Shown here: one piece after another, positions 7,171 through 13,824 of the stretch
How the letters are laid out: each line of letters starts with the position of its first letter
Position numbering within the stretch: the stretch's first letter is position 1
Source: an uncultured Clostridia bacterium
Lineage (GTDB): Bacteria; Bacillota_A; Clostridia; Christensenellales; Borkfalkiaceae
Length of the DNA stretch: 23,839 bases
Assembly (NCBI GenBank): GCA_934292955.1
Contig: CAKQXZ010000031.1
Span: 1-23,839 of the forward strand
Direction: 5' to 3'
Notes under the pieces: generated by a model
What the model was told of the DNA's origin: nothing
The model's input: only the letters and a program-made list of their open reading frames with translations
Database searches by the model: none
Position numbers and translations under genes: made by a program

Positions 7171-8334
7171 ATGAAATTTTTAACCAAATTATTTGCTGCT
7201 ATGCTCGCCGTGGTTACGGTATTTGCGTTTTCCGCATGTAACGGAAACAAGGATAACGACAAAAACAACCAGTTCGGTTGGGCTCTCGAAGTTGAATCCG
7301 AAACCGTTAAAGCCGAAAACGAAAGCGAACAGGATAAAAAGGTTCTGACCATCAAAGGTTTCTTTGTCGCGCAGGGCACTCTTAACGAAATCGCTTCCGG
7401 TATCGCCAAAAATATCGAACTCAAAATCGGCGAAGGCAAATTCAACGTATATGACGAAGCTACCGGGTCTTACGATACCGAAGACGATTACGCTAAATAC
7501 GACGAAGTTATCATCGATAAAGACGTATTCGTAAACCAGCAGATCATCGGCAGCGTTGTCATTACCGATAAAGTTACAGAAATCGGCGAAGGCGCGTTCG
7601 GCGGTTGCCCCAATATCACAAAAATGACCATTCCGTTCGTCGGCACCAAGAAAGCGGACGTTTACAACGTTCAGAAGACTTTTGCCGTATTGTTCGGAAC
7701 CAACGAAGTTACCGGTTGCACGTCGATGACCGTTAACTATAACTCGAGCGGTTCGGGCACTTACTATCTGCCTTCAGGTCTTACCGACGTTACCGTTAAC
7801 TACAGCGAAAAGGCCGAACTTCCCGCATATGCTTTCGCGGGTATCACCGTTCTTAAAAACGTAACGCTTAACAACGTAACCGAAATCGGCAACAGCGCTT
7901 TCGCAGGTTGCTCGGCTCTTACCAATGTTACCGTAAACAGCGCGGCAGACGTAACCGCAATCGGAAGTTCCGCTTTTGCTAACTGCACTTCGCTTTACGG
8001 AATAGACCTTGCCGCTTTCACCAATGCAAATCTCGTTGTTTATAACGAAGCTTTCAGCGGCTGCACCAAACTCGGCGCAACTTACGACGAACTCGTTCTT
8101 CCCAACGCCACCTTTATGGAAAAGGCTTTCAGCGGCTGCACTTCGATCAAGGCTGTCGACCTTACGAACGCAAAGTTTATAGGCGACTACTGCTTCAAAA
8201 ACTGCACCGGTCTCAAAAAGGTTAAAGGCAACGCGCAGGCTACCGGCACAGGCGCATTCCTTGGCTGCACTCTCGACGAAAACGAATCACGTTCGGTCGA
8301 CGATTACGGCAACCTTGTTGTCAAAGTTATTTAA
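7171..8334 (+). CDS. BspA-like leucine-rich-repeat lipoprotein
   Basis: This 387-residue protein starts with a lipoprotein signal peptide: Lys-containing N-terminus, hydrophobic core, and lipobox AFSAC with C23 as the lipidated residue. After a charged spacer, residues from about 130 onward form leucine-rich repeats of the LRR_5 (BspA, Treponema) type. The recurring unit has the pattern AFxGCxxLxxVxL, for example GEGAFGGCPNITKMTI, NSAFAGCSALTNVTV and EKAFSGCTSIKAVDL. Such proteins are surface exposed, and some bind host or microbial partners; the ligand here is unknown. It has its own strong promoter and an excellent terminator, so it is monocistronic. It is divergent from the two-component operon, whose regulator could act on the shared region. 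Confidence 0.9.
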   Translation: MKFLTKLFAAMLAVVTVFAFSACNGNKDNDKNNQFGWALEVESETVKAENESEQDKKVLTIKGFFVAQGTLNEIASGIAKNIELKIGEGKFNVYDEATGSYDTEDDYAKYDEVIIDKDVFVNQQIIGSVVITDKVTEIGEGAFGGCPNITKMTIPFVGTKKADVYNVQKTFAVLFGTNEVTGCTSMTVNYNSSGSGTYYLPSGLTDVTVNYSEKAELPAYAFAGITVLKNVTLNNVTEIGNSAFAGCSALTNVTVNSAADVTAIGSSAFANCTSLYGIDLAAFTNANLVVYNEAFSGCTKLGATYDELVLPNATFMEKAFSGCTSIKAVDLTNAKFIGDYCFKNCTGLKKVKGNAQATGTGAFLGCTLDENESRSVDDYGNLVVKVI

Positions 8335-8350
8335 TTTGAAATAAGTAATA

Positions 8351-8390
8351 AAAAAACGTTCTGTCAAATTCGGCAGAACGTTTTTTATAT
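8351..8390. terminator. Strong terminator after the LRR lipoprotein
   Basis: AAAAAACGTTCTG (8351-8363) pairs with CAGAACGTTTTTT (8374-8386), with two further pairs toward the loop. The arms give T-runs on both strands, so it could work in either direction. Confidence 0.9.
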
Positions 8391-8392
8391 GC

Positions 8393-8421
8393 TTGACTTA
8401 ATACGGTTTATGTTATAAAAT
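8393..8421 (+). promoter_or_regulatory. Sigma-A promoter of the ECF transporter leader
   Basis: TTGACT (8393-8398), 17 bases, TAAAAT (8416-8421). The predicted transcription start near 8428 gives a leader of about 217 bases before the coding region. Confidence 0.75.
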
Positions 8422-8427
8422 AATCGA

Positions 8428-8644
8428 CGATAGCAGAGTAGTTGCGAAAGCGTGCGACAAGCCGTTAACGGCTTGGTCCATAGTGGCAACGCGGGGGATA
8501 TCCGCCTTGCACGAAAGAGTAATCGTTTTTGCCGTAAATTGCGGCACAGCGAACTTGCGGTTTTCGTAACGGTCCGTTGCTTTGGCTTGCGGGGCGTTCC
8601 CGTAGCAAAAAGGTCGGACCTCTCGTATCGGGAGGTTTTTTATT
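8428..8644 (+). promoter_or_regulatory. Long structured leader (candidate riboswitch/attenuator), class unassigned
   Basis: The leader holds several perfect hairpins: CAAGCCG-TTAA-CGGCTTG (8458-8475), closed by CGTGC (8450-8454 region) with GCACG (8509-8513); GTTGC (8441-8445) with GCAAC (8486-8490); and TGCCG with CGGCA (about 8530-8545). Near the end, GGTCCG (8571-8576) pairs with CGGACC (8615-8620). The latter shares bases with CCTCTCG-TAT-CGGGAGG (8619-8635), which is followed by TTTTTT. That last hairpin looks like a terminator, and its 3' arm contains the GGGAGG ribosome-binding site of the next gene. This gives two exclusive states. Folate S-component genes are often under THF riboswitches, but the expected core and pseudoknot were not found; T-box sequences were also absent. 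Confidence 0.6.
8619..8641 (+). terminator. Leader hairpin: intrinsic terminator that also masks the ribosome-binding site
   Basis: CCTCTCG pairs with CGGGAGG around a TAT loop (one G-U pair), followed by six T. It ends only a few bases before the ATG at 8645, and its 3' arm is the Shine-Dalgarno sequence. It could therefore stop transcription or block translation. Confidence 0.7.
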
Positions 8645-9262
8645 ATGCAAAAAAATGAGCAAATCCAATCGATCGAACAAGTCGGAAACGTAAAAAAAGA
8701 AAATCTGACGCGCAAAATCGTACTCACCGCGGTATTTACCGCACTCGCAACCGTAGTCAACTCGTTTGTGACTATCAGGGTAGGCCCCATCTTCAAGTTT
8801 TCGCCCTTGCTTGTAATCTACTTCTTTGCAGGCTACTATCTGGGCGCGCCGCTCGGCTTCTGCGTTGGGCTGCTCGGCGATATTTTCGGCTGGCTTATCT
8901 TTACCGACGGAGCCTACAACCCGTTTATCGGTTTATCCAACGGGCTGTGTTGTGCAATACCTGGGCTTATGTTCGGACTTAAACGTCCGTGTGCGAAACC
9001 GACAAAATACGGTATATTCGTCTTAAAGTCGTTTATCGCTTTTGTCGTCTGTTATCTCTTATGTACCGTCTTTATAACGTCGTCGGGAATATGGATAATG
9101 ACCGCTTTTATCCGCGGTAAATACGAAACGCTTATCGCATGGTTTATTTACAGAGCGACCGTGCAAGGCCCTAACAACCTTGTAAACTTTGTTATGGTAA
9201 TATTGCTATACTTGCCGCTCAGAAAAATCAAGTATCTCGAACGGCAGATTTATTGCGAATAA
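8645..9262 (+). CDS. folT: ECF transporter S component, folate (FolT) family
   Basis: S components are small membrane proteins that bind a vitamin and dock on the shared EcfT-EcfA module to import it. This 205-residue protein has about six hydrophobic segments after a polar N-terminus of roughly 25 residues. The pattern SFVTIRVGPIFKFSPLLV, then GAPLGFCVGLLGDIFGWLIF, then GAYNPFIGLSNGL fits folate-family S components, where a GPxxKxxxGFxP-type loop and a GAYxPG-type loop recur. No EcfA or EcfT gene is nearby, as is usual for group II ECF systems. The start is set by GGGAGG at 8630-8635, which lies in the leader hairpin. The 3' end overlaps the convergent flippase gene by 35 bases. The substrate is inferred and not proven. 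Confidence 0.75.
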   Translation: MQKNEQIQSIEQVGNVKKENLTRKIVLTAVFTALATVVNSFVTIRVGPIFKFSPLLVIYFFAGYYLGAPLGFCVGLLGDIFGWLIFTDGAYNPFIGLSNGLCCAIPGLMFGLKRPCAKPTKYGIFVLKSFIAFVVCYLLCTVFITSSGIWIMTAFIRGKYETLIAWFIYRATVQGPNNLVNFVMVILLYLPLRKIKYLERQIYCE

Positions 9263-10838
9263 TTCCGCGGCTGCGGCTATTATTTCCGCGGACGGAATCC
9301 CTAATTTTTTTATCCTTAAATCTTTTAACGCGCTTTGCTTTTTTAAGGCGCGTTTCTATTTTGCTTTGCGGCAAAAATGCCCCTATAAGTTCTTTAACAC
9401 GTATTATGTTGAAAATTTCAAACAGCGTTAAAAGGCACACGGGTATCAAAATCACGCATATTAACAGCGCGAAAAATGGAGAAATAGTCTTTGCGATTAT
9501 TTCAAACAGAAAATAGCACAAAAGCGAGCAAAACCCCACAATCGGCAGAGCGATAAGTTGCTTTTTTATATAAGAAAGTTTATCGCAACAAATCTTTTTA
9601 AGCAGCCGCACGTTGAATATTCCGTTCACGGTAAAATTGAGCAAATATCCCGCTATAAGTCCGTAATTGCCTATAAACCGCGGCAGAACGGCAACGCAGA
9701 CAAGCAGCAATCCCGCGCCGATAAGGTAGTAGAGCAGTGTCTTTTTTTCCATACCCATAGAGTTTAACAGGCTTGTCGAAATCATCGCAAGCGACATCGG
9801 CAGCATCGCAATCGCCGCCGCCCGCAGATAAACACCCGCCGTCCGGTTGTTGTAAACAAGTTCGCCTATATATGGTCCCGCGCCTATAAACACGGGTATA
9901 ATCAGCATGGCGACGGTCGCACATATCATAAGAGCTTTTTCCACGTTGGCTCGCAGCCCCGCGTCGTTTTTTCTGTAAAAGTCGTTTGAAAGTTCGGGTA
10001 CAAGTACCAAAGATACCGAGCCGATTATGGTCGACGGAATAAACAGCAGCGGCAACGTCATTCCGCTTATTATCCCGAAGCTCGAAACGGCTTGCTGTCG
10101 ACTTAGCCCGCTTGCGATAAGCGCAGACGGCAGTATTACCGCTATAAGCGAAGAAGTAAGCGAAGTCGCGCCGCGCATAAAAGTTATGGGCGCGCCCGAA
10201 GCGATAAGCGGTTTCAGTCTTGCCGACGGATTTTTCAATCTGCCGCCTTTAACGGCAAAAACGATCGACGACAGGGTAAACGAAAATATGTACGAAACAA
10301 GTACGGCAATGCTCGCCCAAACGGTTTTTTCTGTTACCGACCGCGCGCGCGAAACGAAAAACATACCCACGGCAACCATAACGAACTCTTCCGAAAGTTC
10401 TATTACAGAGTACGCCGAAAAACTCTTCGTTCCCCAGAAAAACCCGCGTATAACCGCGTAAACCGACGTTAAGACCACCCCCGGCATTATTATCAGAAAG
10501 AGCAGTCTGCATCTTTCGTCGGGAAAAATCAAAGTTAAAACGTCTTTGAAAATGAAACAAAAAATGCATATCGGCAGGCAAATTCCCAGCGCGCAGACAA
10601 TCCCCGCCGTAACGGTGGAGTTGACCATATCGTCCCGTTTTGCAGCTCGGTCTTTAATCATCATGCGCGAAACGGTTATCGGTATTCCCGAAGCCGAAAC
10701 GGTCATCATCACTCCGACCACCGAAAGCGCGATCTGATAAAGCCCCAGTCCTTCGGAACCTATGTTTCTCGAAAGAAAAATTCTGTATAAAAACCCGAGC
10801 CCGCGCTCTAAGCACGAAAGAACGGTCACTATTGTCAT
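9228..10838 (-). CDS. spoVB: SpoVB-like polysaccharide/lipid flippase (MATE-MurJ superfamily)
   Basis: This 536-residue (or longer) multi-pass protein resembles stage V sporulation protein B, an exporter in the MOP superfamily linked to spore-cortex peptidoglycan precursors. The N-terminal pattern GLGFLYRIFLSRNIGSEGLGLYQIALSVVG, followed by SGIPITVSRMM, is characteristic. About 12-14 hydrophobic helices follow, then a basic C-terminal tail of about 35 residues. The ATG at 10838 has no ribosome-binding site and starts inside the family's usual N-terminal helix. An in-frame ATT at 10862 follows GGAGAG by a proper distance and would add eight residues ending KKLAKT, as in relatives. The true start is therefore probably non-AUG. 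Nearby spoIIGA-sigE supports a spore-former, although a general cell-wall role is possible. Confidence 0.88.
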   Translation of the reverse strand: MTIVTVLSCLERGLGFLYRIFLSRNIGSEGLGLYQIALSVVGVMMTVSASGIPITVSRMMIKDRAAKRDDMVNSTVTAGIVCALGICLPICIFCFIFKDVLTLIFPDERCRLLFLIIMPGVVLTSVYAVIRGFFWGTKSFSAYSVIELSEEFVMVAVGMFFVSRARSVTEKTVWASIAVLVSYIFSFTLSSIVFAVKGGRLKNPSARLKPLIASGAPITFMRGATSLTSSLIAVILPSALIASGLSRQQAVSSFGIISGMTLPLLFIPSTIIGSVSLVLVPELSNDFYRKNDAGLRANVEKALMICATVAMLIIPVFIGAGPYIGELVYNNRTAGVYLRAAAIAMLPMSLAMISTSLLNSMGMEKKTLLYYLIGAGLLLVCVAVLPRFIGNYGLIAGYLLNFTVNGIFNVRLLKKICCDKLSYIKKQLIALPIVGFCSLLCYFLFEIIAKTISPFFALLICVILIPVCLLTLFEIFNIIRVKELIGAFLPQSKIETRLKKAKRVKRFKDKKIRDSVRGNNSRSRGIIRNKSAVRDT

Positions 10839-11021
10839 GGTTTTAGCAAGTTTCTTTATAATATCACTCTCCGCGGTTGTTTTTCAATGCGCAATATTCC
10901 CCGATACGCCGCAACGGTTAATGCGTGATTAACATGCGCGCTGCGATTTTTAACGGCAACGTAACTATCGGTTGTGCCGTAACGATTTTTTGAATCCCTA
11001 TTAGTATATTTTGCGCGACGC

Positions 11022-11027
11022 TATAAT
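11022..11027 (+). promoter_or_regulatory. Candidate -10 box just before the LysM gene
   Basis: A perfect TATAAT lies only 11 bases before the ATG at 11039, which implies a 5' leader of about five bases. No good sigma-A -35 box is present 17 bases upstream. GTATATT at 11004-11010 could suggest an alternative sigma factor, but the match is weak. Confidence 0.35.
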
Positions 11028-11038
11028 ATATTCGGAAT

Positions 11039-11353
11039 ATGAGTAAGTTATTATCACCCTTTGCAAAAGAAAGAAAAATCGTTCACAGAGTATGCGAAAA
11101 TCAGACGGTAACGAGCATAGCGATTATGTACGGCACGACCCCTAAAAAAATCATATCGCTAAATAACCTTACCGAACCGCCCGAAAAAAACGCCCTTTTA
11201 TATATCGAGCGGGGGAGTAACCGTCTTTATCTCGTCCGCCCGTCCGACAGTATAGAAAAGATCGCGTTAAAAACGGGCGTATCTTCCGAAGAGTTGCTCC
11301 GCCTTAACGGAGCCGATTCGTTTTTTCCGTATTCTATAATAGAAATTCCTTAA
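11039..11353 (+). CDS. Small protein with two LysM domains and no signal peptide
   Basis: The 104-residue product is essentially two LysM modules. The first spans about residues 15-56 (IVHRVCENQTVTSIAIMYGTT...IISLNNL), and the second about 58-103 (LYLVRPSDSIEKIALKTGVSSEELLRLNG). LysM domains bind N-acetylglucosamine in peptidoglycan or chitin. There is no signal peptide or membrane segment, so it would stay in the cytoplasm after synthesis, as for LysM proteins that localise to the forming spore coat or cortex from the mother cell. Its position divergent from a SpoVB-like gene fits that idea, but the role is inferred. No Shine-Dalgarno is visible before the ATG. Confidence 0.75.
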   Translation: MSKLLSPFAKERKIVHRVCENQTVTSIAIMYGTTPKKIISLNNLTEPPEKNALLYIERGSNRLYLVRPSDSIEKIALKTGVSSEELLRLNGADSFFPYSIIEIP

Positions 11354-11382
11354 ACCGCCGCGCCCGTTTCCGTAGCCGAAAG

Positions 11383-11404
11383 TGCCGATAATCGCCTTAT
11401 AGCC
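11383..11404 (+). repeat. Dispersed motif copy 5
   Basis: TGCCGATAATCGCCTTATAG matches the dispersed core with one change (GAC to GCC). It lies 30 bases after the LysM stop and is followed by CCCCG and a run of six T. Confidence 0.75.
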
Positions 11405-11700
11405 CCGTTTTTTGCTGTTTTATCGCCTGTTTTTATTTGTTTCAGGCGGTGTTGTGTTTGCGTATTACGCCTTGCTTTCGGCAGTTTTGCGTTACACCTT
11501 TTCCTTGCTTACGGTTAGTCTGCGTTTGCGCGTTTTTCCCACGCTCGGCTGTTACAAAAACGCCCGCGTTTTCCGTCAAAAAGTCTGTGTTTTCCGTGTT
11601 ACATTTTATCAGATTTCAGCCCATATTATATATAAAGCCTTTTCAAAAAACGAAATGGCTTTTTTCTTGTAAAAATTTTGCGATACCGCTTTTTATTATG
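11405..11700. other. Pyrimidine-rich non-coding stretch between LysM and topoisomerase genes
   Basis: The plus strand here is strikingly T- and C-rich. It holds a hairpin CGCCTG/CAGGCG (11424-11448) and imperfect direct repeats of a TTGCGT...CCTTGCTT...CGG pattern at about 11457-11510. Short open frames exist but have no ribosome-binding site, no promoter and atypical composition, so I do not call a gene. Confidence 0.4.
11634..11667 (+). terminator. Rho-independent terminator upstream of the topoisomerase promoter
   Basis: AAAGCC (11634-11639) pairs with GGCTTT (11657-11662), continued inward by TTTC with GAAA after one mismatch, and followed by a T-run. It would separate rightward transcription through the LysM region from the next promoter. 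Confidence 0.65.
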
Positions 11701-11729
11701 TTGAAAAATAAATGATTTTATGGTATAAT
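11701..11729 (+). promoter_or_regulatory. parE: Sigma-A promoter of the topoisomerase B gene
   Basis: TTGAAA (11701-11706), 17 bases, TATAAT (11724-11729). The -10 box overlaps an upstream in-frame ATG at 11728, so that ATG would not be in the transcript. This fixes the real start at 11758. Confidence 0.8.
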
Positions 11730-11757
11730 GGCAAAAAATATTATGCGGAGACTTTTT

Positions 11758-13719
11758 ATGGCAAGTCAATACAAGTCCTCTGACATCAAAATACTTGAAG
11801 GTCTGGACGCAGTCAGAATGCGCCCCGGTATGTATATCGGAACCACGGGAATTAAGGGGCTTCATCATATACTTTGGGAAATAGTAGATAACGCAATCGA
11901 CGAAGCGGCAAACGGTTTTGCCGACAAAATCAAGGTAATTCTTTACGCCGACGGCTCTGCTTCGGTCGAAGACAACGGGCGCGGTATTCCTATCGACGAA
12001 CACCCGACGGCAAAGGTTTCGGGCGTAGAAGTCGTCTTCACGCAGTTGCACGCGGGCGGTAAGTTTGACCACGAAAATTACAATTATTCGGGCGGCCTGC
12101 ACGGCGTCGGCGCGTCGGTCACAAACGCGCTTTCAGAATGGCTCAAAGTCGAAGTTTACAACGGCAAAACGACCTACGGCATGGAATTTTCCAGTTACGC
12201 CAACAAACGCGGCAAAATCATGTCGGGTATCCCCAAAGGTCATCTTGCCGATCTTAAAATAAAGACCAAAAAACGCGGAACTTTCGTTCGTTTCAAACCC
12301 GACGCAAGGGTATTCGAAACGGTCGAGTTCAACGACGATATGATTATCAAGCGCTTAAGAGAACTCGCATTCCTTAACGAAGGCTTAACTATCGATTTTG
12401 TGGACGAGCGTATTCCCGACGCGGTCAACGAAAAGCACTTTTTCTACAAAGGCGGCATCAAAGATTTCGTCAAGTATCTTAACGAAGGCAAGCGCACGCT
12501 TTATCCCGAACCGCTTTATATCGCCGCCGAAAAGGACGACATCAAAATTCAGGTCGCCATTCAGCACAACGACGAATACACCGAAAATCTCTGCTCGTTC
12601 GTAAACAACATTCCGACAGGCGAAGGCGGCGAACACGAAACGGGTTTCAAAACGGGCTTTACCACAGTCCTTAACACTTATGCGCAGAACGTAAAGAAAG
12701 TAAAAGAAAAACTCGTCGGCGACGATTTCCGCGAAGGTTTAACCGTCATTCTGTCCGTCAAAATGAAAGATGCGCAGTTCGAAGGGCAGACCAAAACCAA
12801 ACTCGGCAACTCAAAAGCAAACGCGGCAGTCCGTAAAGCGACCGTCGAAGGTCTTACCAAACTTCTGGAAGAGCGCAAAACCGAGCGTATTTTTTCGCTT
12901 ATCGTAGATAAAGCGGTTGGTGCGGCAAAAGTAAGGCGCGCAAGAGCGGACGCGGGCGACCTTATAAGAAAACAGAATAAACTCGACGTTAAAAAACTTA
13001 TCGGCAAACTTTCGTCATGCTCGTCAAGAACGGCAGAACTCAACGAACTGTTTATAGTCGAAGGCGATTCGGCAGGCGGCAGCGCAAAGCAGGGCAGAGA
13101 CCGTCAGCATCAGGCAATTCTTCCCCTTCGCGGAAAGCCTTTGAACGTCGAAAAGAAAAACGTCAAAGAAGTGCTTGAAAACGAAGAAATGCTTTCGCTT
13201 ATCAGCGCGCTCGGCACCAACATCGGCAGCGAGTTCGATATCAAAAAACTCAATTATCACAAAGTAATAATCTTGTCCGATGCCGATCAGGACGGCGCGC
13301 ACATCAGGGCGATCCTTTTAACCTTCTTCTTCAGATATATGAAGCCGCTGCTGCTCGAAGGTCATGTGTATATCGGTCAGCCCCCCCTTTACAAGGTTTA
13401 TAAAAAGGACGCTAAAAAGGAAATTATAGAGTACGCCTACGACGATAACGAGTTACAGGCTAAAATAGAAAAGGTCGGCAGGGGCTATTCGCTGCAGCGT
13501 TACAAAGGTCTCGGCGAAATGAACCCCGAACAACTTTGGGAAACGACCTTGAATCCCGAAAGCCGCGTATTATTGCAGGTAACGCTCGAAGACGCCGCCG
13601 AAGCCGACAGAATGATCACCACTTTAATGGGCGACGCGATCGAAAGCCGCAAAAAGTACATATCCGAATATGCCGACTTTAATAAGGTAGACTCGTTCAA
13701 AGAAAAAATCGGCTTGTAA
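11758..13719 (+). CDS. parE: Type IIA topoisomerase subunit B (topoisomerase IV ParE or gyrase GyrB)
   Basis: This 653-residue ATPase subunit drives DNA strand passage with the downstream A subunit. The GHKL ATPase shows E41 and N45 in EIVDNAIDEA, DNGRGIP at 72-78 and the GGLHGVGAS lid at 112-120. A transducer domain follows with the conserved QTKTKLGN segment. The TOPRIM domain starts at E435 (EGDSAGGSAKQGRDR) and has the metal-binding DADQD at 508-512; the C-terminal tail carries QRYKGLGEMNPEQLW. The start at 11758 is preceded by GGAG and lies downstream of the promoter. ParE and GyrB are hard to separate by eye. The partner lacks a GyrA box and there is no dnaA/recF context, so I favour ParE. 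Confidence 0.9.
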   Translation: MASQYKSSDIKILEGLDAVRMRPGMYIGTTGIKGLHHILWEIVDNAIDEAANGFADKIKVILYADGSASVEDNGRGIPIDEHPTAKVSGVEVVFTQLHAGGKFDHENYNYSGGLHGVGASVTNALSEWLKVEVYNGKTTYGMEFSSYANKRGKIMSGIPKGHLADLKIKTKKRGTFVRFKPDARVFETVEFNDDMIIKRLRELAFLNEGLTIDFVDERIPDAVNEKHFFYKGGIKDFVKYLNEGKRTLYPEPLYIAAEKDDIKIQVAIQHNDEYTENLCSFVNNIPTGEGGEHETGFKTGFTTVLNTYAQNVKKVKEKLVGDDFREGLTVILSVKMKDAQFEGQTKTKLGNSKANAAVRKATVEGLTKLLEERKTERIFSLIVDKAVGAAKVRRARADAGDLIRKQNKLDVKKLIGKLSSCSSRTAELNELFIVEGDSAGGSAKQGRDRQHQAILPLRGKPLNVEKKNVKEVLENEEMLSLISALGTNIGSEFDIKKLNYHKVIILSDADQDGAHIRAILLTFFFRYMKPLLLEGHVYIGQPPLYKVYKKDAKKEIIEYAYDDNELQAKIEKVGRGYSLQRYKGLGEMNPEQLWETTLNPESRVLLQVTLEDAAEADRMITTLMGDAIESRKKYISEYADFNKVDSFKEKIGL

Positions 13720-13784
13720 ATCATAATCGTAACATAAGCGAAATCACAAATAAAAAGTAAACGTTAAAAAAACAAACGACAGAT

Positions 13785-13813
13785 ACGTAGCCGGACAGTA
13801 GGGCTGCGTTTTG
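13785..13813 (+). other. Hairpin just upstream of the A-subunit ribosome-binding site
   Basis: ACGTAGCC (13785-13792) pairs with GGCTGCGT (13802-13809), with one G-T pair, followed by TTTTGGGG. It may be a weak attenuator or an mRNA processing site between the two topoisomerase genes. The 105-base gap shows no separate promoter. Confidence 0.4.
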
Positions 13814-13824
13814 GGGAATAGCGA

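Noticed and set aside
8428..8644. Firm assignment of the FolT leader as a THF riboswitch or T-box
   Set aside because: Only short end matches to the THF consensus were found and its pseudoknot partner is absent; no T-box antiterminator sequence is present.
10951..10992. Terminator-like hairpin ACGGCAAC / GTTGTGCCGT with a following T-run
   Set aside because: It lies between divergent genes with nothing upstream to terminate, and the stem needs a bulge; I could not assign a role.
11412..11715. Two overlapping open frames (86 and 92 residues) upstream of parE
   Set aside because: They come from T/C-rich sequence giving Phe/Val/Leu/Arg-rich peptides without ribosome-binding sites or domains, and they run into a terminator or the next promoter.
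11728..11757. Upstream ATG giving a ten-residue longer topoisomerase B subunit
   Set aside because: This ATG lies inside the -10 box of the promoter and has no ribosome-binding site. The ATG at 11758 has GGAG and fits the family N-terminus.
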